64,000 nucleotides of DNA from a bacterium (GTDB taxonomy: Bacteria; Planctomycetota; Phycisphaerae; Phycisphaerales; SM1A02). Both the position numbers and the translations under genes were made by a program. This document shows, piece by piece, positions 24,919-34,109 of this stretch. The notes under the pieces are model-generated. The model was not told where the DNA came from. It saw only the letters and a list, made by a program, of their open reading frames with translations, and did not search any database. The stretch is from assembly GCA_029977865.1 (NCBI GenBank), contig JAPOKA010000002.1, positions 41,638 to 105,637 of the forward strand, given 5' to 3'. How positions within the stretch are numbered: position 1 is the stretch's first letter; each line of letters starts with the position of its first letter.

Positions 24919-26070
24919 CTATTCGGCTCCGACGGCTCGCCACCCCGCCTCGACCGCAGGCTCCGGGGGCGACTCGACCACCTCGACGCGACCGGGTCGG
25001 CACGGCAGCACCAGCCGCAGTCCCCGATGGCTTCGCTTCTTGTCGAGGTTCATCCCCGCCCGGAGCGCGGCCAGTTCGCCGCCCTCGGGCAGGCTCGTGG
25101 GAAGCCCCAGACGAGCGAACAGGGTCCGCATCCGAGCTGCGGTACCCGGCTCTGCACCGCCGAGCACTTCGGCGGTGGCCGCCGCCGCGACCATTCCCAC
25201 CGCGACCGCCTCGCCGTGGCGGAGTCGATTTCGCGGCCGTCCCTCGATCGCGTGGGCGAAGGTGTGCCCGAGGTTCAGGTGCCGCCGCACACCGCGTTCG
25301 AGCGGATCCTCGGCGACGAGCGTCGCCTTGATGCGGGCGCTCGCCTCGATCAGGGGCGAGATCAGTTTCGGGTGCCCCGACCCCACCAGACTTTCGGCGC
25401 ACGCCTCGAGCCACTCGAGGTGCTCGGGCGAGGCGATCCAGGCATGCTTCACGCACTCGGCGAGGCCGGATCTGAACTCCTCCGCCGGCAGGGTCGAGAG
25501 CGTGGCGGGATCGGCAACGATGTGATGAGCCGGCCAGAAGGTGCCCACGAGATTGCGGCCGATGGATCCGTCTGCAAAGGCGAGGTTGATCGCCGTCTTG
25601 CCGCCGATCGCAGCGTCGACCATCGCCAGCAACGTGGTCGGCACGAGGATCAGCGGCACCCCTCGAAACAGCACCGAGGCGGCGAAGGCCGCGAGGTCGC
25701 CCACGCATCCGCCACCCACCGCGATGAGCGGCGTGGTGCGATCGGCTCCCGCGGCGATCGCCGCAGCGAGCACGCGATCGACCGACGGTTGGGTCTTCTG
25801 GGTTTCGCCCGCGCTCACCTCGATGCGTACCACCCGCAGACCGGCATCTTCGAGTCGCTCCGCGAGCGGATCGCCAGCGGCCGACGCAGCTGCGGGATCG
25901 ACGACCAGCAGCACCAAGCCACCTTCCGCAAGCAGGCCCGCGTGGCGCCACGACTCCGGTCCGCGAGCGAGCGATCCGGCCCCGATCTCGATGCGGCTCG
26001 ATCGCGCGTGCACCAGCGCCTCGGCGTTGGCCTTCCAGTCGAGCTCGATGACTGCGGAGTCGAAGTTCAT
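24919..26070 (-). CDS. aroB: 3-dehydroquinate synthase
   Basis: Second enzyme of the shikimate pathway, turning DAHP into 3-dehydroquinate with NAD+ and a divalent metal. 383 residues, normal length. Motifs in order are GGGCVGDLAAFAAS (NAD site), VPTTLLAMVDAAIGGKTAIN, AECVKHAWIA with the Lys and first metal ligand region, NLGHTFAHAIE, and RHGEAVAVGM with metal-binding His. Its start lies 13 nt downstream of the membrane-protein stop at 26084, so the two are probably co-transcribed. No other aro gene is near. Confidence 0.97.
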   Translation of the reverse strand: MNFDSAVIELDWKANAEALVHARSSRIEIGAGSLARGPESWRHAGLLAEGGLVLLVVDPAAASAAGDPLAERLEDAGLRVVRIEVSAGETQKTQPSVDRVLAAAIAAGADRTTPLIAVGGGCVGDLAAFAASVLFRGVPLILVPTTLLAMVDAAIGGKTAINLAFADGSIGRNLVGTFWPAHHIVADPATLSTLPAEEFRSGLAECVKHAWIASPEHLEWLEACAESLVGSGHPKLISPLIEASARIKATLVAEDPLERGVRRHLNLGHTFAHAIEGRPRNRLRHGEAVAVGMVAAAATAEVLGGAEPGTAARMRTLFARLGLPTSLPEGGELAALRAGMNLDKKRSHRGLRLVLPCRPGRVEVVESPPEPAVEAGWRAVGAE

Positions 26071-26083
26071 GCCGAGCGGCGGT

Positions 26084-27046
26084 TCAATGAGCGGTGGATC
26101 GCTCCGCAGACTCCACCATGCGCTGCGATGGCGTCGAGCGATCTCGATTGCCCGAGAGCACTGCGAGCGCCTCGGCGGGATCGTGTGGGAGGACCTCGCG
26201 ATCCTCGTCCAAGTCGAGTGCCGCGTCCACTGCGAGAGGCGGTGCGATGGTGGTCCCTCGTTTCGAGCTGCGCGAGGCCCGCTTCCTCAGCCAAATCGCG
26301 ATCGGCAGCATCACCGCGACCAGCACCGCGAGCAGCGTGCCCGGCCCGATCGGGGCTGCCGCGTTTGCGGGCGGCGCGAACGCCACGCCGACGAGGGTGG
26401 GGAACCTGCGGGTGAGGCCATCACGGCCGGTGAGATCAGTGAAGCGCAGGAACCGTCCGACCACCTCGACGCGACGCGGCGTGGCCTCCGACCACGGCGG
26501 AGGCGGATCGACCACCCAGACCTGAATCGCCGCCCCCACTTCGCCTGCTCCTTCCGACTCCGGTCGGATGAACCACTCTGCAAGTCGCGGACCGCCCGAT
26601 CGATCACCGCCCGGCCACGGGGTCACCGTCTCCTGTTCGAGCCTGCCGGAGATCCGGACCAAGCTGCCGCGATGGGAGTCGGGATCGAGGCCCCACGATG
26701 CCCACTCGGGACGAGCCACCACCGGGGCGGCCGCGATCGCGGACTCGAGCGCGGCGGGATCTCGCGGCCAGGTGGCGGCATGTTCGAGCAGCCGGACCCA
26801 CGACTCCTCTCGTCGGTCGGTCCCGTCGCTTGCTGCCTCGAGCGCCACCACCGACTCCCGATCGAGGACGGGAATCAGCCCAGGCGGACTCGGCATCGCG
26901 TGCACCACCGCGGAAACGGTCACGGCTCCTAGGGCGAGGCTGCCCCGGAGCGACTTGGCCACGCGGGCTCGGCAGGCTTTCTCGCTGCGGGCCTGTTGTC
27001 GAGGCCGCAGCGCCAACGCTCGAATGGACATCGGGGCCAGGTCCAT
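26084..27046 (-). CDS. Predicted membrane-anchored protein of unknown function
   Basis: A 320-residue protein. A basic N-terminus (RPRQQARSEKACRARVAKSLR) precedes a first hydrophobic segment, SLALGAVTVSAVVHA (about 49-63), which acts as signal or anchor. An extracytoplasmic domain follows (about 65-240) with LVRISGRLEQETVTPW and VEVVGRFLRFTDL, strands that suggest an OB-like or beta-sandwich fold. A second membrane helix, GTLLAVLVAVMLPIAIWL (about 255), is followed by a cytoplasmic tail. ATG 27046 is used; an ATG at 27031 is also possible. Upstream of aroB in the same direction. No family recognised. Confidence 0.62.
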   Translation of the reverse strand: MDLAPMSIRALALRPRQQARSEKACRARVAKSLRGSLALGAVTVSAVVHAMPSPPGLIPVLDRESVVALEAASDGTDRREESWVRLLEHAATWPRDPAALESAIAAAPVVARPEWASWGLDPDSHRGSLVRISGRLEQETVTPWPGGDRSGGPRLAEWFIRPESEGAGEVGAAIQVWVVDPPPPWSEATPRRVEVVGRFLRFTDLTGRDGLTRRFPTLVGVAFAPPANAAAPIGPGTLLAVLVAVMLPIAIWLRKRASRSSKRGTTIAPPLAVDAALDLDEDREVLPHDPAEALAVLSGNRDRSTPSQRMVESAERSTAH

Positions 27047-27233
27047 GGCCGTGGACGGTAGCCGCTGCCTGCCCTGCCACGGCCAGCATCGCCCGTTTCG
27101 GGGTCGCAACACCCTCCTTCCGCCGCCGCTGCGACCGAACTCACTGCAGTTGGGGCGGATGCCTTCGACCAAAACTGAACCGCCGGGGTGGTCCGCGCCG
27201 AATGAACTTGGTTCGGAGCCCTCGGAGAACGTC

Positions 27234-27608
27234 ATGTCCCTGATCCGACAGCAACTCCAAGTCCGCATGCCTCGCAGCCTGTTCGCCCTCGCCATCGCCG
27301 CGGCGGTGATCGGCAGTGTGGCCGTGATCAACCAACCTCGCTCTTCGGAGGCCGAAGTCGCCTCCGGGAACCGCGGTTCAGGCGACTTCCGCCTCGTCTG
27401 CACCGTGAACACCTCGCAGCACCGTGTCGAGGTGATGGGCGATCCCCGCGGCCGATTGATCTATCTCGTCTACGACTCCGAAGATCGGGCCGTCGGGGCC
27501 TACCACAGCCTCGCAGAGGCCTCATCCCGCTTCTCCGATGTCCGTCAGGCCGCCTTTGACGGCGCCTTCGCAGAGGTGCCTGCCTCCCTGCCGATCTTCG
27601 GCCCCTGA
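27234..27608 (+). CDS. Small signal-anchored exported protein
   Basis: A 124-residue protein. A basic start (MSLIRQQLQVRMPR) and one hydrophobic helix (SLFALAIAAAVIGSVAVI) are followed by a periplasmic domain. Its core, FRLVCTVNTSQHRVEVMGDP then GRLIYLVYDSEDRAVGAYHS, is an alternation of beta strands. GGAG lies 8 nt before ATG 27234. Divergent from the gene at 27046. No known family. The transcript probably runs on to the strong terminator at 27821. Confidence 0.68.
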   Translation: MSLIRQQLQVRMPRSLFALAIAAAVIGSVAVINQPRSSEAEVASGNRGSGDFRLVCTVNTSQHRVEVMGDPRGRLIYLVYDSEDRAVGAYHSLAEASSRFSDVRQAAFDGAFAEVPASLPIFGP

Positions 27609-27971
27609 GCCCAACCAGGCCGCTTGGCGACCCCCTCACACAGGGCAGAATGGCCGCGGCTCGTCGGTCGCCCGCCGGCTCCACTGACAACTGTCTGTCG
27701 CTGCCGGCGAACGATCCTCCACGATCTCGGAGAATTCGTTCGGAGATTCCTCGTGCCGGGATTAGGTTGCCCCGGTCGGGCCCTTCGCGGGGGAGACTCA
27801 CCAAGTCGCCTCGTCCGACACCGCCGCCCCGCCGCATTCCCTCGAGGGGAGTGGAATGTGCACGGGGCGGCGGAGTTTTTTGCCCCCGAGGCCTTCAACC
27901 TCCGCTGACCCGAGTTGGGACATGCCCGTTCGCCACGCCCGCCGGTCGTGCGAGATCCCTACCCTCTCGCC
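27609..27971 (+). other. Gene-free 363-nt gap with a long 3' region and strong terminator
   Basis: Between the exported-protein stop and the nucleosidase-NadD gene. The first 212 nt have no convincing frame. They lead to the strong terminator at 27821-27881. The remaining 90 nt would hold the promoter and leader of the fused gene; CTACCCTC near 27960 is a weak -10-like match. The 212-nt stretch could be a long 3' UTR or a small RNA. Confidence 0.5.
27821..27881 (+). terminator. Strong intrinsic terminator with nested stem and six T
   Basis: CCGCCGCCCCG (27821-27831) pairs exactly with CGGGGCGGCGG (27863-27873). Inside, GCATTCC pairs with GGAATGT (one G-T pair), and CTC with GAG. AGTTTTTTG follows. 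This is the most canonical terminator in the window. Confidence 0.9.
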
Positions 27972-29267
27972 GTGATCGACCACCTCGCCATGCTTCACCC
28001 GCTTGCCTTCGAGGCGAAAGTGTGGTGCGACGCGCGGCTGAGTTTGCGACGGCAGACGGGGACGAGCGAAGTCACCGGTCCGGGACGCAACGGCATCATC
28101 CGATGGTTCGAGACCCGCTTCGACCCGATGGACGCCGCGAGTCGACCCCGTCGACTCGCGCTCATCGGCACTGCCGGCGGCCTTTCCGCTCGAGCCACGC
28201 CCGCCTCGACGTGGTCGGCGGGTGAGATCCGCGATGTTGCCACGGGGTCGCGCTGGCAGGCTCCGTGGCGGCCGCTTCCTGTGGCAAGCATCGTCTCCGT
28301 CGACGCGCCGCTCAAGTCAGCGGCGGCGAAGGCATCGCTCCATGCCTTGAGCGGCGCCGACCTCGTCGATCTCGAGTCCGCAGCGTTCGCCGAGTGCGCC
28401 ACCGCTCGTGGAGTCGAGTGGGCGGTGATCCGTGCGGTTTCCGACGGACCCCTCGAGTCGCTGCCGAGTGGATGCACCGCTTGGATCGACACCGGAGGTC
28501 GAACTCGAACCCTCGTCGCGATCGCGGCGAACCTGCTGCGTCCGTGGCGGATTCCCGCGGTCGCCCGACTGGCTTCGACCGCCCGCCGCGGACTCGAGAG
28601 TGCTGCGATGAGCCCGCTGGAACATCGACCGCGTTGGATCGTCTTTGGCGGTTCCTTCGACCCGCCGCACCGGGCCCACCTCGAACTGCCACGCCGGGCC
28701 GCAGAGTCGATCGCGGCCTCGCGGCTGCTCTTCGTCCCGGCTCGCATCAATCCGCTCAAGCAGGCCGTGCCACCGGCTCCTCCGGAGGCGCGGCTCGACA
28801 TGCTGCGCTTGGCGATCGGCGATGATCCTCGCTGCGAGATTCGCAGTCTCGAACTCGATCGCGAGGGTCCGAGCTTCACCGTGGACACGCTGCGATCGCT
28901 CGCCGCAGAGGCGGCCGCCGCAGACCCGCCCGCAGAACTGGTGCTGCTCGTCGGTGCCGACACGGCGCTGGGTTTTCCCCGGTGGCGCGAGCCCGAGGCG
29001 ATCGCCGAACTCGCCTCGGTCGCGGTGATGCTGCGGCCTCCCTTCGATCTCAATCGCTTCCACGAGTCCTACGCGGCCGCGTGGCGCGACGCCGGCCGCG
29101 CGGTGGCGATCGAACCCAAGTGGGTGCTCGATCTCGGCGCGGATCCGGCGAGTTCGACTGCGGCCCGCGACGGAGGCAGCGAGGACTCCTTGCCGGCGGC
29201 GGTCTCGGCGTACATCCGCGAACATGGTCTCTACGGACGAGTCGCACCGACCGCGGCCGACTCCTGA
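27972..29267 (+). CDS. nadD: Fusion: nucleoside phosphorylase-like domain plus nicotinate-nucleotide adenylyltransferase
   Basis: One uninterrupted frame of 431 residues from GTG 27972 (ATG 27990 is also possible). Residues about 1-200 resemble the MTA/SAH nucleosidase-phosphorylase family, with VDLESAAFAE (catalytic-site Glu) and VIRAVSDGP (catalytic Asp). Residues from about 213 are NadD, which makes NaAD from NaMN and ATP. Its motifs are VFGGSFDPPHRAHLE (nucleotidyl-transfer HxxH-type site), FVPARINPLKQ and SFTVDTLRSL. An in-frame ATG at 28608 with a weak GAGAG site could start NadD alone (219 residues, normal length). Either a true fusion or two products from one frame. The NadD part is firm; the first domain's substrate is unknown. 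Confidence 0.85.
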   Translation: MIDHLAMLHPLAFEAKVWCDARLSLRRQTGTSEVTGPGRNGIIRWFETRFDPMDAASRPRRLALIGTAGGLSARATPASTWSAGEIRDVATGSRWQAPWRPLPVASIVSVDAPLKSAAAKASLHALSGADLVDLESAAFAECATARGVEWAVIRAVSDGPLESLPSGCTAWIDTGGRTRTLVAIAANLLRPWRIPAVARLASTARRGLESAAMSPLEHRPRWIVFGGSFDPPHRAHLELPRRAAESIAASRLLFVPARINPLKQAVPPAPPEARLDMLRLAIGDDPRCEIRSLELDREGPSFTVDTLRSLAAEAAAADPPAELVLLVGADTALGFPRWREPEAIAELASVAVMLRPPFDLNRFHESYAAAWRDAGRAVAIEPKWVLDLGADPASSTAARDGGSEDSLPAAVSAYIREHGLYGRVAPTAADS

Positions 29268-29394
29268 GGCCTCGACGGGCTGCAGTCGTCCCGCAGGCTC
29301 GGTGCAAGTCCGGGCCCGTTCTCTCGAGCCGGGCAAGGCCCCGGCGGAACCACCTCCAATCGACTTTGCCCTCGGGATTCGAGGGGGTGCCCGA

Positions 29395-29409
29395 TATACT
29401 CGCCGCTTC
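29395..29409 (+). promoter_or_regulatory. arnB promoter block TATACTCGCCGCTTC
   Basis: A TATACT -10 element 34 nt before the arnB ATG. The same 15 bases occur upstream of rpsA (44045-44059), with a similar GCCCG flank just before. No good -35 is seen. A small hairpin GGTCC/GGACC (29410-29426) follows immediately and would begin the leader. Confidence 0.6.
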
Positions 29410-29433
29410 GGTCCTCGCTCGGGACCAGCCCAC

Positions 29434-30621
29434 ATGAGAAGCACCTTTCTGCCCTTCTGCCGTCCTTCGATCGACGACGCGGACATCGCCGCGGTCGAGG
29501 CGGTGCTGCGTTCGGGCTGGATCACCACCGGACCCAAGACCGCCGAGCTCGAGGAGGCGGTCCGCCTTCGCACCGGCGCCGCCCATGCGGTGGCCTTCTG
29601 CAACGGGACCGCAGCGATGCACTGCCTCTTCCTCGCGGCCGGGCTCGGCCCCGGTGACGAGGTGGTCACCCCCTCGATGACCTGGGTCTCGACGGTCAAC
29701 CTGCTTGAACTGCTCGGAGCGACCCCGGTCTTCGTCGACGTCGACCGCGACACCCTGCTCGCCTCGCCCGAAGCGATGGAGGCCGCGATCACGCCCCGCA
29801 CGAAGGCGATCGTTCCCGTCCACTACGCCGGGGCGCCGGTCGATCTCGACGGCTTCCGCCGGGTCGCATCGAAGCACGGGGTCGCACTCTGGGAAGACTC
29901 GGCGCACGCGATCGGCACCCGCTACCGGAACGAGGAGATCGGCGCGGCCGGCACCGGGATCTTCTCGCTGCATCCGATCAAGAACGTGACCTCGGGTGAA
30001 GGCGGCGTCTTCGTCACCGACGACGCCGAACTCGCCGCCCGCATGCGGCGGCTGCGTTTCCACGGCCTCGGCGCCGACGCCCACGACCGCAACCAGCAGG
30101 GTCGCAGCCCTCAGGTCGAGGTGGTCGAGCCCGGCCTCAAGTACAACCTGCCCGACATGAACGCGGCGCTGGGCACGAGCCAGATGAAGAAGCTCGACGC
30201 CTTCACCGCGAAGCGCGACGAACTGGTCCGGCTCTATCGAGCGCGGCTCGCCGAGGTCGAGGAACTCTCGCCGCTCGCCGATCCCGCGTGGCCGCACCAC
30301 CACGCGCGTCACCTGATGATCGTGCGGCAGACCGACGCCTCGCCGCTCTCGCGCGATGCCTTCATGGCGGCGCTCAAGAGCCGCAACATCGGCACCGGCA
30401 TCCACTTCAAGGGAGTCCACCGCCACGCCTACTACCGGGCGAAGTACCCCGGCGCCGGCGCCGACGGCCGCCTTGCCCACAGCGACTGGAACACCGATCG
30501 GCTCTGCTCGATCCCGCTCTTTCCCGACATGAACGAGTCGGACGTCCAGGACGTGGTCGACGCGATCAAGGATTCCTACTCCGAGGCCCGCACCGCGGTC
30601 GCGACCGGAGCGGCCTCGTGA
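29434..30621 (+). CDS. arnB: UDP-4-amino-4-deoxy-L-arabinose--oxoglutarate aminotransferase
   Basis: PLP enzyme that puts the 4-amino group on UDP-4-keto-pentose, giving UDP-L-Ara4N in the lipid A modification pathway. 395 residues, close to the usual 380. The Schiff-base lysine is K183 in [14 protein letters not shown]. Other family motifs are [17 protein letters not shown] (phosphate cup), [10 protein letters not shown] and [13 protein letters not shown]. The final helix [15 protein letters not shown] is an extension. First gene of arnB-arnC-arnA, with its TGA overlapping the arnC GTG. Neighbours make ArnB far more likely than other sugar aminotransferases of this fold. Confidence 0.95.
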   Translation: MRSTFLPFCRPSIDDADIAAVEAVLRSGWITTGPKTAELEEAVRLRTGAAHAVAFCNGTAAMHCLFLAAGLGPGDEVVTPSMTWVSTVNLLELLGATPVFVDVDRDTLLASPEAMEAAITPRTKAIVPVHYAGAPVDLDGFRRVASKHGVALWEDSAHAIGTRYRNEEIGAAGTGIFSLHPIKNVTSGEGGVFVTDDAELAARMRRLRFHGLGADAHDRNQQGRSPQVEVVEPGLKYNLPDMNAALGTSQMKKLDAFTAKRDELVRLYRARLAEVEELSPLADPAWPHHHARHLMIVRQTDASPLSRDAFMAALKSRNIGTGIHFKGVHRHAYYRAKYPGAGADGRLAHSDWNTDRLCSIPLFPDMNESDVQDVVDAIKDSYSEARTAVATGAAS

Positions 30622-31679
30622 GCGGCGGCCGAAGCCCAGGCCGCGACGGCGTCTCGATCGTGGTGCCGGTCTACAACGAGTCGGCGACGCTCGAGGAGTT
30701 CGCATCGCGGACCCTCGCCGCGGCTCGTTCGATGCAGCGACCCTTCGAACTCGTCCTCGTCGACGACGGCAGCCGCGACGGGACCACCGAGCGGCTGCTC
30801 GCCCTCGCTGCCGAGCATCCGCGCGAGGTGGTCGCGGTGATCCTCAACCGCAACTACGGCCAGCACAGCGCGATCATGTGCGGCTTCGCGAAGGCTCGCG
30901 GCGAAATCGTGGTCACCCTCGACGCCGACCTGCAGAACCCGCCGGAGGAAATACCGCGGCTCGTCGCGGCGATGGACGAGGGCGCCGACGTCGTCGGCAC
31001 GGTGCGGATGAACCGGCAGGACAGCGTCTTCCGCAAGCTCGCCTCGCGCACCGTGAACGCGGTCGCCCGCAAGGTCACCGGCGTGGCGATGCGCGACTAC
31101 GGCTGCATGCTGCGGGCCTATCGCCGCAACGTGGTCGAGGCGATGCTCTCCTGTCGCGAGAAGTCGACCTTCATCCCGGTGCTGGCGAACTCCTTCGCGC
31201 GGCACGCGGTCGAGATCGAGGTCGCCCACGCCGAGCGAGCCGCTGGCGAAAGCAAGTACTCGCTCTTCAAGCTCGTGAACCTGCAGTTCGACCTGCTCAC
31301 GAGCATGACCACCACCCCGCTGCGGCTCATGACCTGGTTCGGCGCCGGCATCGCCATGCTCGGCATCGGCTTCGGCGCCGCGCTGCTGGCCCTTCGCCTG
31401 CTCGCGGAACCGCAGTGGTGGGAGCGGTTCAGCGAAGGCGGGGTCTTCACGATGTTCGCGATCCTCTTCGTCTTCGTCGGGTTTCAGTTCATGGCCATGG
31501 GCCTGCTCGGCGAATACCTCGGCCGCGTCTTCCACGATGTTCGCAACCGCCCCCGCTACTTCGTGCACGAGGTCGCGGGGGAAGGCCTTTCCGCGACCGC
31601 GAACCCGCGGTTCGAGGCCGCTCGCTTCACTCCCACCGAGGCCGATCTCGCCTCCGAATCCTCGACAACGACACCATGA
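30618..31679 (+). CDS. arnC: Undecaprenyl-phosphate 4-deoxy-4-formamido-L-arabinose transferase
   Basis: GT2 glycosyltransferase that moves the formylated sugar from UDP to undecaprenyl phosphate on the inner face of the membrane. 353 residues. [17 protein letters not shown] is at about 14-30, [10 protein letters not shown] follows, then the metal-site [11 protein letters not shown]. Two C-terminal membrane helices (about 235-300) end in [19 protein letters not shown], typical of ArnC/DPM1-like enzymes. GTG start overlaps the arnB stop as GTGA and its own stop overlaps arnA as ATGA. The context distinguishes it from other polyprenyl-phosphate GT2 enzymes. Confidence 0.93.
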   Translation: MSGGRSPGRDGVSIVVPVYNESATLEEFASRTLAAARSMQRPFELVLVDDGSRDGTTERLLALAAEHPREVVAVILNRNYGQHSAIMCGFAKARGEIVVTLDADLQNPPEEIPRLVAAMDEGADVVGTVRMNRQDSVFRKLASRTVNAVARKVTGVAMRDYGCMLRAYRRNVVEAMLSCREKSTFIPVLANSFARHAVEIEVAHAERAAGESKYSLFKLVNLQFDLLTSMTTTPLRLMTWFGAGIAMLGIGFGAALLALRLLAEPQWWERFSEGGVFTMFAILFVFVGFQFMAMGLLGEYLGRVFHDVRNRPRYFVHEVAGEGLSATANPRFEAARFTPTEADLASESSTTTP

Positions 31680-33676
31680 AGACCGTACTCCTTGCCTACC
31701 ACGAGATCGGCGCCGCGGCGCTCGACGCCCTCGTCGCCTCGCCGCTCGACGTGGTCGCGGTCCTGACCCATCGCGACGATCCGCAGGAAGGTGGCTGGTA
31801 CCGATCGGTCGCCGCCGAGGCCGCCAAGCATGGCATCCCCGTCTTCGCACCCGAGGACCCGAACCATCCCATCTGGCTCGAACGCATCGCGGCGATGAAG
31901 CCCGAGGCCCTCGTCTCGGCGCACTACCGCAAGATGGTCTCCGCGGAGTTCCTCGCGCTCTTTCCGCGCGGCGGCTTCAACCTGCACGCCTCGCTGCTGC
32001 CGAAGTTCCGCGGCCGCGCGCCGATCAACTGGGTGCTCGTCCACGGCGAGCGCGAGACTGGCGTCACCCTGCACGAGATGACCGACGCGCCCGATGCCGG
32101 CCCGATCGTCGGACAGCGGACGATTTCGATCGATCACGACGACACCGCGCTCTCGCTGACCCGCAAGGCCTGCGTCGCGACCCGCGAACTCCTTGCGGAT
32201 CTGCTGCCGAAGATCGCCGCGGGCACGGCGCCGCGGACGGCGCAGGACGAACGCCACGCGACGGTCATGCCCGCGCGTCGACCCGAGGACGGCCGCATCG
32301 ACTGGACGCAGGACGCCGAGCAGATCCGCAACCTCGTCCGCGCCGTCACGCGGCCGTGGCCTGGCGCGTTCACGCACGTCGGTGACCGCAAGTTCTTCCT
32401 TTGGCAGGCCGAGACCGTCGCGGGCGAGTCGGGCGAGCCGGGCGAGGTGCTCTCGGTCGATCCCCTCGTCGTCGCGTGCGGCACCGGGGCGTTGCGCGTC
32501 GAGTTCGGCGAGCCCGCCGAGGGGCTCTATCTCTCCGGCGGCCAGCTCGCGAAGGAACTCAATCTCGTCGAGGGCATGCGGCTTCGCCGCAGCGAGCGCC
32601 GCGGACCCGAGCGCAAGACCTCGGTGCTGATTCTCGGCGTCAACGGCTTCATCGGCAGCCATCTCGGCGAGCGGCTCCTCGCCGACGGCCGCTTCGAGGT
32701 CTACGGGATGGACCTCCGCGCGGACAACCTCGGCGAGATCGTCGGCCATCCGGACTTCCACTTCGTCGAGGGCGACATCGCGATCAACCGCGAGTGGGTC
32801 GAGTACCACGTGCGGAAGTGCGACGTGATCCTGCCGCTCGTCGCGATCGCCACGCCGATCGAGTACACGCGGAACCCGCTGCGGGTCTTCGAACTCGACT
32901 TCGAGGAGAACCTTCGCATCGTCCGCGACTGCGCGAAGTACGGGAAGCGGATCGTCTTCCCCTCGACCTCCGAGGTCTACGGCATGTGCGGCGACGGCGA
33001 GTTCGACGAGGACCGCTCGAACCTCGTGCTCGGCCCGATCAACCGCCAGCGCTGGATCTACTCCGCGTCGAAGCAGCTCCTCGACCGGGTGATCTGGGCC
33101 TACGGCGCGCAGCGCGGCCTGCGCTTCTCGCTCTTCCGTCCCTTCAACTGGATCGGGCCGCGGCTCGACAGCCTCGACTCGGCCCGCATCGGCTCGAGCC
33201 GGGCGATCACCCAGCTGATCCTGAACCTCGTCGAGGGCTCGCCGATCCTGCTCGTCGACGGCGGCGCGCAGAAGCGGTGCTTCACCGACGTCGACGAGGG
33301 CATCGACTGCCTCTTCCGCATCATCGAGAACCGCGGCAACCGCTGCGACGGGAAGATCCTCAACGTCGGCAATCCAGACAACGAGGCGAGCATCCGCGAA
33401 CTCGCGGAGATGCTGGTCGCGCGGTTCGAGGCCCATCCCTTGCGTGGGAACTTCCCGCCGTTCGCGGGCTATCGCGAGATCGAGAGCGGCCGCTACTACG
33501 GCAAGGGCTACGAGGATGTGCAGCACCGCCGCCCGAGCATCCGCAACGCGCAGCGTTACGTCGGCTGGCGTCCAACGATTCCGACCGAGGAGTCGGTCGC
33601 CCGCACCCTCGACTGGTTCCTGCAGCTCGAGGTCGCCCGACGCCATGCCGCGCCGGCCCTCGTCGAGCAGGCCTGA
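31676..33676 (+). CDS. arnA: Bifunctional UDP-Ara4N formyltransferase / UDP-glucuronate decarboxylase
   Basis: Two-domain enzyme. The C-terminal dehydrogenase (about 315-666) decarboxylates UDP-glucuronate oxidatively. The N-terminal formyltransferase (1-305) formylates UDP-L-Ara4N. 666 residues against 660 in E. coli. The catalytic residues of the E. coli enzyme fall at the same numbers: N102 and H104 in [10 protein letters not shown]140 in DAPDAG, and R619 in VQHRRPSI. E433 lies in STSEVYG and the Tyr-Lys pair in YSASKQ; the NAD loop is [10 protein letters not shown]. Complete and apparently active. ATG overlaps the arnC stop. Confidence 0.97.
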   Translation: MKTVLLAYHEIGAAALDALVASPLDVVAVLTHRDDPQEGGWYRSVAAEAAKHGIPVFAPEDPNHPIWLERIAAMKPEALVSAHYRKMVSAEFLALFPRGGFNLHASLLPKFRGRAPINWVLVHGERETGVTLHEMTDAPDAGPIVGQRTISIDHDDTALSLTRKACVATRELLADLLPKIAAGTAPRTAQDERHATVMPARRPEDGRIDWTQDAEQIRNLVRAVTRPWPGAFTHVGDRKFFLWQAETVAGESGEPGEVLSVDPLVVACGTGALRVEFGEPAEGLYLSGGQLAKELNLVEGMRLRRSERRGPERKTSVLILGVNGFIGSHLGERLLADGRFEVYGMDLRADNLGEIVGHPDFHFVEGDIAINREWVEYHVRKCDVILPLVAIATPIEYTRNPLRVFELDFEENLRIVRDCAKYGKRIVFPSTSEVYGMCGDGEFDEDRSNLVLGPINRQRWIYSASKQLLDRVIWAYGAQRGLRFSLFRPFNWIGPRLDSLDSARIGSSRAITQLILNLVEGSPILLVDGGAQKRCFTDVDEGIDCLFRIIENRGNRCDGKILNVGNPDNEASIRELAEMLVARFEAHPLRGNFPPFAGYREIESGRYYGKGYEDVQHRRPSIRNAQRYVGWRPTIPTEESVARTLDWFLQLEVARRHAAPALVEQA

Positions 33677-33778
33677 GTCGACGGGGGCGCCACCCCCAGC
33701 GCTTGGACGGGCCATTCGCGAAGAGTCGACCTCTCCTCCGCACGCGACGCGGCGCGGGAACCCTCCTGCCAACGGCAA

Positions 33779-33808
33779 CACCGCCCCGGGCCGAAGCCCG
33801 AGGCGGTG
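33779..33808. terminator. 13-bp hairpin with TTCG loop on the minus strand
   Basis: CACCGCCCCGGGC pairs with GCCCGAGGCGGTG (one mismatch) around CGAA. On the minus strand the tip reads C-TTCG-G, the stable UUCG tetraloop. That suggests the hairpin primarily ends a minus-strand transcript, but it also lies 103 nt after arnA. Confidence 0.65.
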
Positions 33809-33856
33809 GACCTGCCTGAATCGGTTGGCGCGTGCGTCGATTTGCCTCGACGGCGA

Positions 33857-33952
33857 TCAGTTGCGACCGCGACGGCGACCGCGAAGCCCCGCCGCACCGA
33901 CCGCAAGCGCCGCTGTTGGGCGCGAGCCCGCTCCGGTCGCCACCTCTGAGGA
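33857..33952 (-). pseudogene. Possible remnant of a CTERM-type sorting tail
   Basis: About 31 codons read SSEVATGAGSRP, then a short hydrophobic run AALAVGAAGL, then RGRRRGRN and a stop. This is the order of PEP-CTERM/MYXO-CTERM-like tails: spacer, helix, basic end. A real example at 41446 ends ALVAVPGLLGFRRRRH. There is no body or signal peptide upstream before the stop of the gene at 34110. A terminator follows 48 nt later. It could be the end of a decayed gene or chance. Confidence 0.35.
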
Positions 33953-34109
33953 CCCCCTCGGCGATTCGTCGCTGCAGCGACTGATCCGCTCGTGATCTCG
34001 CGTCATTGAGTTCATCGGTGAGCGTCGTAGAGATCTCGGACGACCGGCGCGAGCCGTTTGCGCTGGTTGAGAACGCTTTCCGAGGTCCAAGGCCATCTCC
34101 CGCGCTCGA

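Larger units (their letters stand above)
33677..34109. other. 433-nt gap between convergent arnA and the HTH-like gene
   Basis: No complete gene. It contains a bidirectional hairpin (33779-33808) and, on the minus strand, a short frame that looks like the C-terminal sorting tail of a surface protein (33857-33952). See those entries. Nothing else seen. Confidence 0.55.

Noticed and set aside
27624..27908. A 94-codon frame overlapping the strong terminator at 27821
   Set aside because: It runs through a perfect intrinsic terminator, is rich in Arg, Pro and Ser, and has no ribosome site.
31556..33781. A 741-codon minus-strand frame opposite arnA
   Set aside because: Antisense shadow of arnA, whose catalytic residues are all recognisable on the plus strand.
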